From: Beroe ovata
Taxonomy: Eukaryota > Ctenophora > Nuda > Beroida > Beroidae
Direction of reading: 5' to 3'
Length of the DNA: 16,498 bases
Assembly: GCA_946803715.1 (NCBI GenBank)
Contig: CAMPET010000111.1
Coordinates: 174,548-191,045 of the forward strand
The position numbers and the translations under genes were made by a program. Under the pieces are notes generated by a model, which saw nothing but the letters and a program-made list of their open reading frames with translations, searched no databases and was not told the DNA's origin. Shown here one piece after another: positions 1-9,216 of the stretch; within the stretch, counting starts at the first letter, position 1, and each line of letters begins with the position of its first letter.

Positions 1-42
1 TGTGTGTGTGTGTGTGTGTTTGTGTGTCTGCGTGCGTGTCAG
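1..42. repeat. (TG)n microsatellite at window start
   Basis: Nineteen bases of pure TG alternation, then degenerate TG/CG steps ending in a GCGCGC run near 42-48. The alternating purine-pyrimidine pattern is of the kind that can adopt Z-DNA. The window also ends in (TG)n. Confidence 0.95.
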
Positions 43-157
43 CGCGCGATTTTGCGCTATATGGTTATGCCACGCCTACTTTAGCTAACAGACAATGAAA
101 GCTTGTTCATATGATAGGTACGATGCATTGATGTCAGCACTCAATAACATCTATTGT

Positions 158-201
158 TGTCTGTTGATGTCCATTGTGCTGTCTGTTGATGTCCATTGTG
201 C
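158..201. repeat. 22-bp tandem duplication, 2 copies
   Basis: A 22-bp unit starting TGTCTGTTGATGTCC occurs at 158-179 and again, identically, at 180-201. Perfect identity suggests a recent replication-slippage duplication. No coding role is evident. Confidence 0.9.
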
Positions 202-800
202 TACACTGGGTCACAATAGCATCATCTCAAGCGTCATGAGGTTTGAAGGCTCTTATGAGAGTGCAGTTATCTTTCTGATTGAATTTTTGATGAATGTTTG
301 ATCATTCCCCTATCCTCATACAACCATAAGCTGAGAAGAAGTCAGCCCTCGTTGACATCGGGGTACAATTATACCACAAAGAGTAACATTGCTGTTTTTC
401 TTGTCATCAAAAAGTGTTTCATAGTCCTACCATTATGACCGATGGCGTTGCTATGAGTCTGAAAAACGAATAGGTAAATGTATAACGTATTACAGTGCAC
501 GTTACACGTGATGTTTAGCGAACGTGCCTTGGACATCAGGGGCCAGTTTACAAGGAAATTCTTATGTTTTCAAGGAAATTCTTCCAGGCAGGATGTTTGC
601 AACCAGCTGAAAATTAGCAGCCTATGATGAGGAGCCACGTAGTTCCAGAGAATAGAAAGAGCCTCCATCAGTTTTTTAGGACACTTAAAAGTTAAAACAC
701 ATTACAGTAGAAAATGCGACATATAATAGATCCAGGACATAATCCACGTTTCAAATACCCTCCTAACACCTCTATCAACATCCCTTACACTCCCTCCGTA
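202..800. other. Non-coding stretch, no gene seen
   Basis: AT-rich sequence with stops in all frames and no recognisable exon, RNA gene or element. A short direct repeat, CAAGGAAATTCTT, occurs twice around 550-583. Nothing else stands out. Confidence 0.6.
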
Positions 801-985
801 TCCTCCTCTCTAACTCCCTTCCTATCCTCCTCTCTCATCTCTCTCTCTAACTCCCTTCCTATCCTCCTCTCTCATCCCCCTCTCTCTAACTCCCTTCCTA
901 TCCTCTTCTCTCATCCCCCTCTATAACTCCCTCTCTAACTCCCTTCCTATCCTCTTCTCTCACCCCCTCTCTAACCTCCTTTATC
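801..985. repeat. Pyrimidine-rich minisatellite, about 4 units
   Basis: Almost purine-free on the plus strand. The phrase CTCTAACTCCCTTCCTATCC recurs with TAACTCCC starting at 811, 848, 887 and 936, so units are 37, 39 and 49 bp. The last is longer because of a partial extra unit. Long polypurine/polypyrimidine tracts of this kind can form triplex (H-DNA). The open frame across it (714-926) is only Ser/Pro/Leu from the repeat and is not a gene. Confidence 0.9.
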
Positions 986-2339
986 CTAAGTTACGATCAC
1001 AAATATCATTTGATCTTTCGAAACAGCAAGGAGCACGGATGCTCACTGCTCAGTTAACTATGAGTGGGTGCATGTTTGATGGAAGGAGTGATATCAATTT
1101 CTCGAGTGTTGGGTAAATCTATTCGGATTTATCAGAAGAACGATTAAAAATGTAGGTATAATATAGTCATGATTCGGTGAGAATAAAACAAATCTAAACA
1201 TGAGAAAGGCATCCATGCCCCCATAATATGCTAATATTAATGCAACTCGTGCATGTCTGAAGCTGTTATAGTAGGGAATCCGGTGGTCACGGGCTACCCC
1301 CCCGCGAGTTGTTTGTGGTCACAAACGGCTCACCATTATGTGACTGAGGGATTAATGAGAATAGCCATGAGCTATCATGATGTGGTCGGGAATAATAATT
1401 GTGAATTATGATGGGTAAATTGTGACTCCAGCAAGAAATCTCAGTTGACATGCTAATGTTACATTGAAACAAGAAATAATTTTCAATGATTCAAACAGGA
1501 GGGAAATAAAAGAAGGACAAAAGAAGAACAACGAAGATAACAGCAGTCAACAAACAGGGCATCAGGAGAATAATAGTGAAACACTCTCACAGATTCACTG
1601 GATAGGAGCAAACTTTGGTGGGCTACATTCATCAATGGAAAATAAAATAAAAGGAAATATTTTATGCTTTGCATGCTGAACGAAAACCAAGACGCTATTA
1701 TTATTATTTCATGATAACAAAACTCCGTGTTTGATGAGTGGATGACTCATGACATTCCCGCATTGGATATGTCCAAAGAGCGCGCGAAGATGAGTGATAT
1801 CGGCTGGCAAGATGCCATCTCTCCACTACCTAACTCACAAAACTCACCATGATAGAGACTAAAGAGCAGGAATGGGAAATGGGAGTTTGCAATGCATTAT
1901 GATAGTATATTGAAATGAGGGCATATGGATAAGATATCTCCTTTTATCCCCCTCTCTCTCAGAATATTACCTAGAGTTTCCAATACATGTATGATGTTTC
2001 AAAACATAATGGCAACAATTGGGAAAGGTCCACTCGGGCAACACACGATACATGTTCAAATGGATACTTTAGGTTTATGTTCCATATATCGTGAATACAA
2101 GGGAAGGAAACGCACTTAAAAATCGATTAGCCTCTAACATGATAATATGGGTTGGAATTACACGTCCATATTCTATTCCCGGTTACAATGATATGCAGTT
2201 GTATGTTTGTATACAGGCTACAGCTGTCTGAAAACAAGGAGAGTAAAATATATGTCAATAAAATAATAATGTGAGTACGCGAGTGAGAGCGCGAGCACTA
2301 ATGATAATCTTAGTCTCTGTATTCGCTGTATTGAATATC
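986..2339. other. Non-coding stretch, no supported gene
   Basis: AT-rich with scattered short open frames. The longest (1464-1679 plus, 71 codons) is hydrophilic and low in complexity, with no family motif and no good splice sites. It contains the hairpin at 1306-1331, listed separately. No transposon ends or RNA gene were recognised. Confidence 0.55.
1306..1331. repeat. 12-bp inverted repeat with 2-nt spacer
   Basis: The left arm GAGTTGTTTGTG (1306-1317) and right arm CACAAACGGCTC (1320-1331) pair along their full length if the plus strand is RNA. Ten pairs are Watson-Crick and two are U-G wobbles. As DNA the two wobbles are mismatches. No function can be assigned. Confidence 0.6.
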
Positions 2340-2423
2340 ACAGACACACACACAAACACACTCAGACACACACACACGCAGACACACACACACAGACACA
2401 CATACACGCGCGCGAACACACAN
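2340..2423. repeat. (CA)n compound microsatellite ending in an N
   Basis: Interrupted CA/GA repeats (ACACACACAAACAC, CAGACACACACACGCAG and similar) followed by CGCGCGCG. A single unresolved base at 2423 suggests an assembly junction in a repeat that is hard to sequence. Confidence 0.93.
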
Positions 2424-2870
2424 AGAACTTAAGCAAAGTAGAAAGATTTCCGTAAGACGTAAGTGCACTACCAAACGACTCGAAGACGGTTTGAAACGAT
2501 GACTGAATTCTGAAGCTAAAATTTATGTGCTGCACTGCTGCCTATAACGCGTTATATTCTACAAGTAGATCACGTGACCAAATCAACACGCGCCATACAC
2601 TGATGTAGCGTTCCCTAACCGTCGTATGTTACAAGAAAAAATCGCGAACTCAATATCATTTATGCGAACGCAATATTATTTTGCGCGTAGGTATGTGTAT
2701 CTCATTTGATGAACTTTTAATCCAAGAAAAGATGTCGGATAAAATGCCACGTACGTGGGCAGGAGGTTATTCTTTAACTGGCAAGTTGTGCTGTGAAAGA
2801 GTAAAGACATTGCCCAACATTAGAGCAGCATAGGAAATGATAAACCTGTTCTTGTTTGGCATATAGAACA
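2424..2870. other. Non-coding stretch, nothing recognised
   Basis: AT-rich intergenic sequence with frequent stops in all frames. No exon-like segment, RNA gene or repeat was identified. Confidence 0.5.
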
Positions 2871-2999
2871 GTAGGATGTGTAGCTTATTTCGTGAATATT
2901 TAATCGTAAGATATTGCTGTAAGAAGTAATATAAGTGTAAGTAGGATGTGTAGCTTATTTCATGAATATTGTAATCGTAAGATATTGCTGTAAGAAGTA
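2871..2999. repeat. 70-bp tandem duplication, 2 copies
   Basis: The segment starting GTAGGATGTGTAGCTTATTT at 2871 repeats at 2941, a period of 70 bp. The copies share about 58 aligned bases with one C/T difference and a one-base indel. The tail of copy 1 (about 2930-2940) is not in copy 2. A local duplication with no coding content. Confidence 0.92.
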
Positions 3000-3945
3000 C
3001 CTAACTTTTAGCAAGCAGCAAGTTATCCGAAACTTCAATTCAGACGAGAACAAGTGCAAAATATCGGTATTTCATGAAAAACACCAGCGGTAGCTGCATT
3101 GGAATTTGTACTTGAGGACTGAGTGGGTAAATCAGCAGCAGCCGGAGTTACTGACAAGAACATGTGGTATACGGAATAATGCCGCTCACAGACACTATTA
3201 GCTTATTAGTACATGGCACATTGGCACATCTCATATACACGACGAAAAGATTACACGGGCAAAATTCTCTCTATCATAGTATGATGGCATACATACAATA
3301 ATCAGGGAAATTGCAACTTTTTGACATGATTATTGCTTTTTGAAAAAATACCACGATCAAAGCGATATTAGATCCGAGTTCACAGATTCAACAGCTGTGT
3401 CTAGACAACTGGGTAACTCATGAAGATTATTGACATGATAATTGAGAATTTCATTACTATAAAAGTTGTGTACCTAGTGACGGTAACATAGTGTTTAGTT
3501 GGTGCCGTGGTAACATAGGTACCTCATACAAGGACACATAGGCCATAGCTCATTACTGCTACTTTTTCTTTCTTCTGACTATTGAGAGGAGAGTTTTCCC
3601 TAACCCAGCCGTTGTCAAAACATTCCAAAAAGGAATGAACGACGAGTATTGACTCAAAGCAACAAAAAAAAACAACAACAACAACAACAAAAACGTTGGG
3701 TAACAGTTATCATTACGGACTTGAATGGCGAAACATCACATGGCATTACGATTCAGAAGTCAGATTAGGTAGTCATAACAAAATGAGAGAGAGGCTGATA
3801 ACTGCAAAATAATTCGCCGCATCGTGTCATTGGTCAGTATGAACAATGACCAGCACCTACCGTGGGTATAGAGTCACTTCTCATTATAGAAGCGTGACGA
3901 GTGTGTGACATTGCGCTAGATCAATGCTTCAACCGCATATCTCAA
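3000..3945. other. Non-coding stretch with an (AAC)n run
   Basis: No gene seen. A poly-A/(AAC)n simple repeat lies at about 3662-3693 (AACAACAACAACAACAACAA flanked by A runs). Frames are interrupted throughout. Confidence 0.6.
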
Positions 3946-4100
3946 ACGCACACACACACACATACTCACACACAAACAAACACACACACACACAGACAAA
4001 CACACAGTCACAGGCACACACAGTCACAGGCACACACAGACACACAGACACACACAGATACAAACATACAAACATATAAACATACAAACACACACAGCAC
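3946..4100. repeat. (CA)n compound microsatellite
   Basis: Interrupted CACACA repeats with CAAA, CAGA and CAGTCACAGG interruptions. The 14-base piece CAGTCACAGGCACA occurs twice in tandem near 4006-4033. The Thr/His frame on plus and Cys/Val frame on minus are repeat translations, not genes. Confidence 0.95.
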
Positions 4101-4588
4101 CTAACAACTATGTTAGGTGGGGTTAACAAATCTTTTGTGTGACGCACACTGTAAGCTCTTTATAATGAGTGCCCCATTGTCAAGTTACTGGAGATGTCAA
4201 GTTATTTGAGCTCTTGCTAATTATTGTAGGAAGTTTCTAAGAAATACGATATTGTGCATTATCGTTAAGATGGCTATGCAACACACTTGTAGAGTTGGAG
4301 GTACGAAGGTGACGTTCCCACTATAGTATGCTTCAAAACCTGTTTCTGGTTCAAATGTTCCCATTTAAACGAACAACATCAAAGCACAGGTATAAATATG
4401 GAAAGAAGGACATTTCTAACTTACTGTATAAATATGAATTCAAAACAAAATACCCAAATTCTATCAAGAAATCTGTCAAAAATTACGTTTTAAACTGGCA
4501 ATAAAAATCTATAAATAACGATTTTAACACACTAAACTGGTAATTTAATCAAGCAGCTTTTTGAAAATATCATAATGCCACTCCTCAC
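4101..4588. other. 3' flank of PIGM, no other gene
   Basis: AT-rich sequence downstream of the PIGM stop codon. On the minus strand a weak poly(A) signal variant, ATTAAA, sits at 4549-4544, about 40 nt after the stop, and may end the PIGM message. No other feature was recognised. Confidence 0.45.
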
Positions 4589-6191
4589 TTATCTGATAAG
4601 GTTGTAAACCATCGATGAATGAGCTAGAAGGAAGCCAATACCTGCAAAGTGCATAGCGAGAAAAGCGTTGTGGCTCATGAACTCAACAAGATATCCCGTC
4701 AGTAACCACGCTGCTTGACACAACACCCACGGCAGGACAAAGCACAGAATTCTCGTGAGAGAGAATGCTCTGACGTGGGGGTAGGTGAGGGGAACGAGCC
4801 ACAGGTACCACAGAAAATACTGTGACGTGGCAACTTTGTTGAGCATAACAAAACTTATTGTCTGAACGGCGAGACATAGCTCCAACTTTGTGAATAGCTT
4901 CATACCGAAGAGAAAGCAGAGCAACGCTTGGGGGACAAAGGACATGAATTTCAACAACGATGAAAGAAACGGGTTTGCTGAGTATTTGCTGAGATAAAGA
5001 AGGTAGAAGTAGGGTGAGAAGTTGTGCCGAGTGTCAGAACGCACAACATGATAGAGGTACGTCTCGTATAAAAACTCATACCCGTAGAGAGACCAAAAGA
5101 GAAAGAGAAGAGCAGTCTGCACCGTGGCGAAGGACACAACGAACGTCACAGTGGAGGGGGTAAGGAACCCCCTCCCAGACCCAGTACAGTAGCCCAAGTG
5201 AAGAAAGAGGGGCAGTGAGTATACGATGGGGTATATCTTGAGGTGGACAGCGAGTGCTAACAACACACCGGCCCACACCGCACGACCTTGTTTAGCCACG
5301 AGGAGGGTCGACAGAACAAGACAGCCGAGGAGGGACTCGGCGTTACCTCGAGTTGAGACCCCGGCAGCGAGGGGGTTGAGGAGCCAGAGCGTCGCTCCCA
5401 CTAAACTCGTCGTGGAGGAGTGTCCGTCGTGGGAAAGGAGGGAGTGGATTAGGTAGCCGATCACAAGGTCACACACCGAGAATATGACCTTGCCGAAACA
5501 GTTACACAGCAGGATGTTTGGTTGTAGTAGCAGTGCCAGCAGAGGGGTATATCTGAGAGATGATGCCAATAGTCAATTATTCAATTACAGCAGCGCAATT
5601 CACGATGGGAAAATATCAGATCAGCCATGTTTTTAGGAATTTTGGTTCAATTTTGGTTCATTTTTTGGAATTTTGGTTCAATTCTCGGATGTAACGGATA
5701 TTTCAGATTGCAGTACCGATATCTGGATATTATTCTACTGACCCAAGTGAACACTACTATGGAAAGATTCTGTGCAGTCGAACATAACGCAAAATAGGCG
5801 GATTAAAAACTCAGCCATGCTTTCAATAGGTACCAAGTTCTAGCCCTGTGCAATTAACGAATCTATAATCCCTCGTCGTCTCAGACTAATCTACGTCAAT
5901 CATATGGGCTGAACAGTCTCCCCCCACACAGTAACAAAACTGATCAAAGTGAACCAATTCAAGGTGTAATATACAGGTAATATCGGGTAGTCGTGCGACT
6001 AACCGGTAAGTGTGACGCAAATAGGGCGACGCCCCTTCTAGCACATGACGAGCAGCATCAGTGAAAACTCTGTAGTCCACGTCTGTGTACTTGAGCAGGG
6101 AGGCACGGTCATGCAGCTCACCGTACAGGATCAGGCAGAGTCTGAGTAGGAGGGAGGACAGTAGGAGTTGGGAGAGGGAGGGCTGATACAT
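4589..6191 (-). CDS. PIGM: GPI mannosyltransferase 1 (PIG-M), 2 exons
   Basis: PIG-M adds the first mannose to the glycosylphosphatidylinositol anchor precursor in the ER, using dolichol-phosphate mannose. It is a multi-spanning GT-C family enzyme, and animal forms work with PIG-X. Exon 1 is 6191-6004 and exon 2 is 5552-4589, with a 451-bp GT-AG intron. The split Arg codon (CG|A) joins HTYR to YTPLL, as in other PIG-M proteins. The product is 383 aa; human is about 423, the difference being mainly a missing internal loop. Seen: the luminal DXD site as YTDVDY (D37, D39), then FTDAAR, SPYLR, RGNAES, a lysine-bearing [18 protein letters not shown] and [13 protein letters not shown], all family signatures, with many hydrophobic segments. 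The ATG at 6191 gives a hydrophobic first helix directly before the DXD loop, as expected. The start lies beside a C8TAG tract and the hairpin cluster upstream. Confidence 0.95.
5553..6003 (-). other. PIGM intron with short direct repeats
   Basis: Donor CG|GTTAGT at 6003 and acceptor CTCTCAG at 5553. It is the longest intron resolved in the window. It contains AATTTTGGTTCA-type direct repeats (about 5637-5684, three near copies on the plus strand). No nested gene was seen. Confidence 0.85.
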
Positions 6192-6204
6192 GAGACCCTA
6201 GGGG

Positions 6205-6290
6205 GGGGAGTCTATATAGTTAATGGCATAGTTGGGATAGTTAATTGTATAGTTAATCATGGTAATTGGTGTCATATATTGCCACATATC
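6205..6290. repeat. Short ATAGTTAAT repeats upstream of PIGM
   Basis: The plus strand carries ATAGTTAAT or ATAGTTGGG about four times within 50 bp (TATAGTTAATGG, CATAGTTGGG, GATAGTTAATTG, TATAGTTAATC). It lies in the PIGM 5' flank and adjoins the hairpin cluster. It may be the end of one small interspersed element. Confidence 0.6.
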
Positions 6291-6291
6291 A

Positions 6292-6402
6292 GGGGGCTGG
6301 CAAGCCCCCCGCGGCATCTGTAGGAAATGTTGACCGTGCGAGCAAAAAGGGCCCGAAGGGCCCTTTTTGCGAGCTCGCTCACCGAGGCGGCCCGAAGGGC
6401 CG
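6292..6402. repeat. Cluster of three GC-rich hairpins
   Basis: Hairpin 1: GGGGGCT (6292-6298), loop GGCA, AGCCCCC (6303-6309). Hairpin 2: GCAAAAAGGGCCC (6342-6354), loop GAA, GGGCCCTTTTTGC (6358-6370), a perfect 13-bp stem. Hairpin 3: CGGCCC (6388-6393), loop GAA, GGGCCG (6397-6402). Hairpins 2 and 3 share the core GGCCCGAAGGGCC. An N at 6423 follows at once, and microrepeats of TAATG type run to about 6466. It looks like a small non-autonomous mobile element or structured repeat, but I could not define its ends. Confidence 0.8.
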
Positions 6403-6666
6403 ACTTTGTGAGCTTTGTGCGTNCAATGCGTAATAATGCAATGTGTAATGAAGTGATATGTAATGGCTGGAAATCGGGATTTGGGCAGTATTCTGGGAAG
6501 CTGATTCGTTGACACACGAAATTTCTCGACATCTACAACTTATCTACGCAGTACGCACTTGGTGTTATAAATAATGCTCAATTTGGAAAACGTAATTATA
6601 TACAACCTAACTTTTCTCAACAGTCATCACGGAAAACTGTCACAGTATTGTCAAATTCGGAGACAC
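6403..6666. other. Intergenic, TAATG microrepeats and an N
   Basis: An unresolved base at 6423 is followed by degenerate AATGYGTAATAATG-type repeats to about 6466, then ordinary AT-rich sequence up to the 3' end of the actin-related gene. No gene was seen, and I found no clear poly(A) signal for that gene. Confidence 0.5.
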
Positions 6667-7533
6667 CTATGTGACGGACTCTGGACATATCAGCTGGACA
6701 TACTCTGGTCGGGTTTTCCACCCATCCCTGGTGTAGAACCGGTGCTGACAGTATGATATATCGGGGATCATGGACTCTCCTAGCCAGGAACTCTTATTCC
6801 GTTCAGGAGCAAGAATGAATTTGACATGATCCTTATCAACAACTCTCGAGAGTTGAACTGCAGTTAGTCTCAATGACACTCCTCCGGTTACAACAACCGC
6901 GGCAACATTGAATGTTACCAGCACTGATTTCAGGATGTCCGGAATGGATGCACCCAATTCATCCTCCCTGAAAAGCTCATCTGCCTCGTTATTAGCGGTG
7001 TCCATGATGTGGATTCCCCCGCGCATTACTCTCTTCGTTTCCACCCTCACCCAATCCATGAACACCTCTATCCTGCTCGACTTGTACCCAATATCCAACA
7101 CAACACATGTTCCAATGTTCTGGTACACTGACACAGCTTCACCCGAACTGACTATACACAACTCACGGACTCTCAGTTCATCAAATGCAATTTCCCCCAG
7201 CTCTTCCGTCAGCTTGGCATTTGTGGAAGAGGCAGCAACTAAAATCAGTCTCGTCATGCTAGGGTCTAATATTGGGGAGTATTGTTCTGACCAACACATA
7301 CGAAGGGCAGTAACCAGTGCAGAATTTGATGTGATTTCACTGTTCAGTGTGTCCATGATGGGCAACGAGTCCACAGAAGGTTGGATAAGGGTTTTGTCAT
7401 CATTTCTAGACGTGATATGCACGTGTTCTGACAGATAACGGCATGTTTTCTCCCCAGCATATGCTGCCTTGATACCCCAACTTCCCAGGGAAATTACCAT
7501 TGTGGGAATCTCCTCATCACATTCCTCAGTCAT
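6667..7533 (-). CDS. Divergent actin-related protein, single exon
   Basis: An actin-fold protein of 288 aa in one exon. Seen in order: phosphate-1 loop region (VISLGSWG...AGE, residues 13-28), a segment like actin's middle (LILVAAS...LTEELGEIAFDEL, 97-120), phosphate-2 loop VVLDIGY (144-150), adenosine-loop VVVTGGVS (213-220), and an actin-like C-terminal SSWLGESMIPD (248-258). The aspartate of phosphate-1 is replaced (S15 at the D11 position) and D157 of actin is Y150, while D154 is kept (D147). Only about 63 residues separate phosphate-2 from the adenosine loop, against about 145 in actin, so subdomain 4 is largely missing. A tyrosine after the phosphate-2 glycine also occurs in Arp10 (dynactin), but similarity is too low to name it. 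The ATG at 7533 was chosen because the frame above it begins only with GTG. An upstream exon is possible. Confidence 0.8.
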   Translation of the reverse strand: MTEECDEEIPTMVISLGSWGIKAAYAGEKTCRYLSEHVHITSRNDDKTLIQPSVDSLPIMDTLNSEITSNSALVTALRMCWSEQYSPILDPSMTRLILVAASSTNAKLTEELGEIAFDELRVRELCIVSSGEAVSVYQNIGTCVVLDIGYKSSRIEVFMDWVRVETKRVMRGGIHIMDTANNEADELFREDELGASIPDILKSVLVTFNVAAVVVTGGVSLRLTAVQLSRVVDKDHVKFILAPERNKSSWLGESMIPDISYCQHRFYTRDGWKTRPEYVQLICPESVT

Positions 7534-7868
7534 TGGACCGCCAATCGTCACACAGGAGTTGCTCTAATACCTGAGGTCTTTTTTCTAAAATCTAACCATT
7601 GTCATCAGGTAATTTGCTGCAATAAAAGACGACTTGAGTGCAAAAACTTTCACTACCAGTAACACTGCTATGAGTATCAATTATCAGTCACAAACTGTGC
7701 AGTGTGCACCAGAGGCGGTGAATTGAAAAAATCCTGAATCACATTATATTCTCTCAAAAACAGAAACGAAAACCACCAGAGATCCACACTATGATAAGAA
7801 TAATTCTAAACTGATTCGAAGACGCAACGATCATTGAATTTCATTAGGTTATGATGTAGTCCATGTTC
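7534..7868. other. Intergenic spacer, nothing recognised
   Basis: The gap between the receptor stop codon and the actin-related gene start. AT-rich, with no exon, RNA gene or clear minus-strand poly(A) hexamer seen. A plus-strand AATAAA near 7620 points away from the minus-strand genes. Confidence 0.5.
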
Positions 7869-8846
7869 TCACTCCTCGAGTACCTGGGTTGAGAGTGTCT
7901 TCTGAGTGCAAACCCTGTCCACAAATCTCCAGAACAAATGCCGTATCTCGGAGGACCTGATGACAACGACAGCCGAGTTGTACACGGCAAGGAGAATGGG
8001 GAAGAAGCACATGATGAGGTAGTAAACATAGTACATCTCATAGCGATCCTGCTGCAAGAAGTACGGCATTCCGGTAAAACTGATTGGGAAGATGTGGGCT
8101 ATCGCGAGCAGCAGGATAACCCAAACTATCACCCCAGTGGACATGAGGAAAACGGTGAATGTGCTCCTCACAGAGATTTTGGTCTTGAGAAGGTATCCTG
8201 CTGTCATGATGGAGGAGATGGCTGTGAAGGACATGCTGACAATGGGGAATATGATGTCTACCACAAGCTGTGATCTCTCTCCTTTGCATGGCACAACCCA
8301 TTGGGTAACGGATGCGAAATAAGCACATGGGTGTGCAATGTACTCAATGGTTATGCCCAGTGATACAGCAACTGTTGCAAAGATGTAGAAGATTGAGAAC
8401 CGTATGATGGATGTTGTGTAACGCCTCGTCCAGAAGGGAAATACCAGTGAGATGAACCTCAGGATAGCAAGGAGAGTGATGACAGTCATCATGCAGATGC
8501 CACATGCCATGGTGATGACAGCTATGACACGGGTGATGACGCCGGGTGGCTTCATGTCGTAGAAGAGTTGCTGCTCTCGAGAAAGGAGGGCAACCACCTG
8601 TTGTAAACCACGAACGGAACACACCAAGAAATCTGCCAGAGCCAGGCTCCGATATATGATGGATGATGGTGATTTGGAGTCGATGTGGTTCTTCACATAC
8701 ACCAGTATGTTGAAAATCATGCCAGGAGGGATCAGGATAAGGAGAATAATGGCAAAGATGTAGTTTGCAGCCACATCCTTTGACGTCGAATAATGGATGT
8801 AGGAGACATTATTGATTGTCAAGTTGGTGTTTCCAAATATCGTCAT
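7869..8846 (-). CDS. Rhodopsin-like 7TM receptor, single exon
   Basis: A 325-aa protein with seven hydrophobic segments at about 26-51, 62-85, 103-127, 145-170, 193-221, 229-254 and 271-296, read as a plasma-membrane G-protein-coupled receptor. The class A signature in TM2 is clear (LALAD, D72). The extracellular N terminus has two N-glycosylation sequons (N8-L-T, N13-V-S). The TM3 DRY motif reads L129-R130-F131, keeping only the arginine. The TM7 NPxxY site reads N290-S-A-V-V. No cysteine lies near T105, where class A receptors have the TM3 cysteine, while C174 and C187 both lie in the second extracellular loop. A short basic helix 8 follows (IRHLFWRF). The ligand is unknown. Single-exon coding is common for such receptors. 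CAG ends 11 nt before the ATG in acceptor-like context, so a 5' UTR intron or trans-splice site may precede it. Confidence 0.85.
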   Translation of the reverse strand: MTIFGNTNLTINNVSYIHYSTSKDVAANYIFAIILLILIPPGMIFNILVYVKNHIDSKSPSSIIYRSLALADFLVCSVRGLQQVVALLSREQQLFYDMKPPGVITRVIAVITMACGICMMTVITLLAILRFISLVFPFWTRRYTTSIIRFSIFYIFATVAVSLGITIEYIAHPCAYFASVTQWVVPCKGERSQLVVDIIFPIVSMSFTAISSIMTAGYLLKTKISVRSTFTVFLMSTGVIVWVILLLAIAHIFPISFTGMPYFLQQDRYEMYYVYYLIMCFFPILLAVYNSAVVVIRSSEIRHLFWRFVDRVCTQKTLSTQVLEE

Positions 8847-9216
8847 TGGTTATCGATCTGAAACTAATTTTTATTTCATGAAGGATCATCAGAAAAACGG
8901 TGTCGTGAAAACTCAAATAATACAATTGTTATGGAACCAAACATGGGAGAGCAAAATAGAGTGAGTTCAGAAACAACGAAAAAGTGAGTGCTAAAGTAAC
9001 ACAAAGAGGTTCAGGTCGAATTTCATTTTCAACTTTGATGTCGTAAATCCTTAGTAATCTGATACACCATATTCTTGTATTGATAATTTCTCACTTGACT
9101 ACTTGTCATTCATACGAATTCACATGGAATTCATACAAACCCATATGCCTGTGACATTCCAACATCTTCCGATCAACAACAAACACTCACCTCAGAGGTC
9201 AAACTGTTGCAAGTAT
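8847..9216. other. Intergenic spacer with poly(A) signal
   Basis: The gap between the CKS1 stop codon and the receptor start. AT-rich with no gene. It contains the minus-strand AATAAA at 8875-8870 and the TTAGTTTCAG acceptor-like site just before the receptor ATG. Confidence 0.6.
8870..8875 (-). terminator. AATAAA poly(A) signal, probably CKS1 3' end
   Basis: A canonical AATAAA on the minus strand, 342 nt after the CKS1 stop codon and only 24 nt before the receptor ATG. It is followed within 15 nt by TTAGTTTCAG. The close packing of a 3'-end signal, an acceptor-like site and the next ATG is notable. Confidence 0.45.

Noticed and set aside
714-926. 70-codon plus-strand ORF
   Set aside because: Its Ser/Leu/Pro-rich text is the translation of the pyrimidine minisatellite.
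1464-1679. 71-codon plus-strand ORF
   Set aside because: Hydrophilic low-complexity text with a minus-strand ORF of similar size opposite; no family motif or splice context.
2340-4100. Possible CRISPR-like or telomeric repeats
   Set aside because: The repeats are dinucleotide microsatellites with irregular interruptions, without spacers or telomere hexamers.
3901-4147. ORFs on both strands rich in Thr/His or Cys/Val
   Set aside because: They are translations of the (CA)n microsatellite and lack any domain.
5553-5569. PIGM exon 2 as a separate ORF starting at 5569
   Set aside because: That start is TTG in the intron end; the CAG acceptor at 5553 and the split Arg codon join it to exon 1.
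6198-6532. Minus-strand ORFs upstream of PIGM
   Set aside because: They run through the hairpin cluster, microrepeats and an N, and their repeated NYTINYPNYAINYI text reflects the repeats.
6908-7438. 176-codon plus-strand ORF
   Set aside because: It lies opposite the actin-related gene, whose frame matches a known fold; the plus frame matches nothing.
7534-7551. Start of the actin-related protein at 7551
   Set aside because: The codon there is GTG, not used as a normal start in animal nuclear genes; the first ATG in frame is at 7533.
7938-8328. ORFs overlapping the receptor on both strands
   Set aside because: Shadow frames of the 7TM gene, with acidic or His-rich text and no domain.
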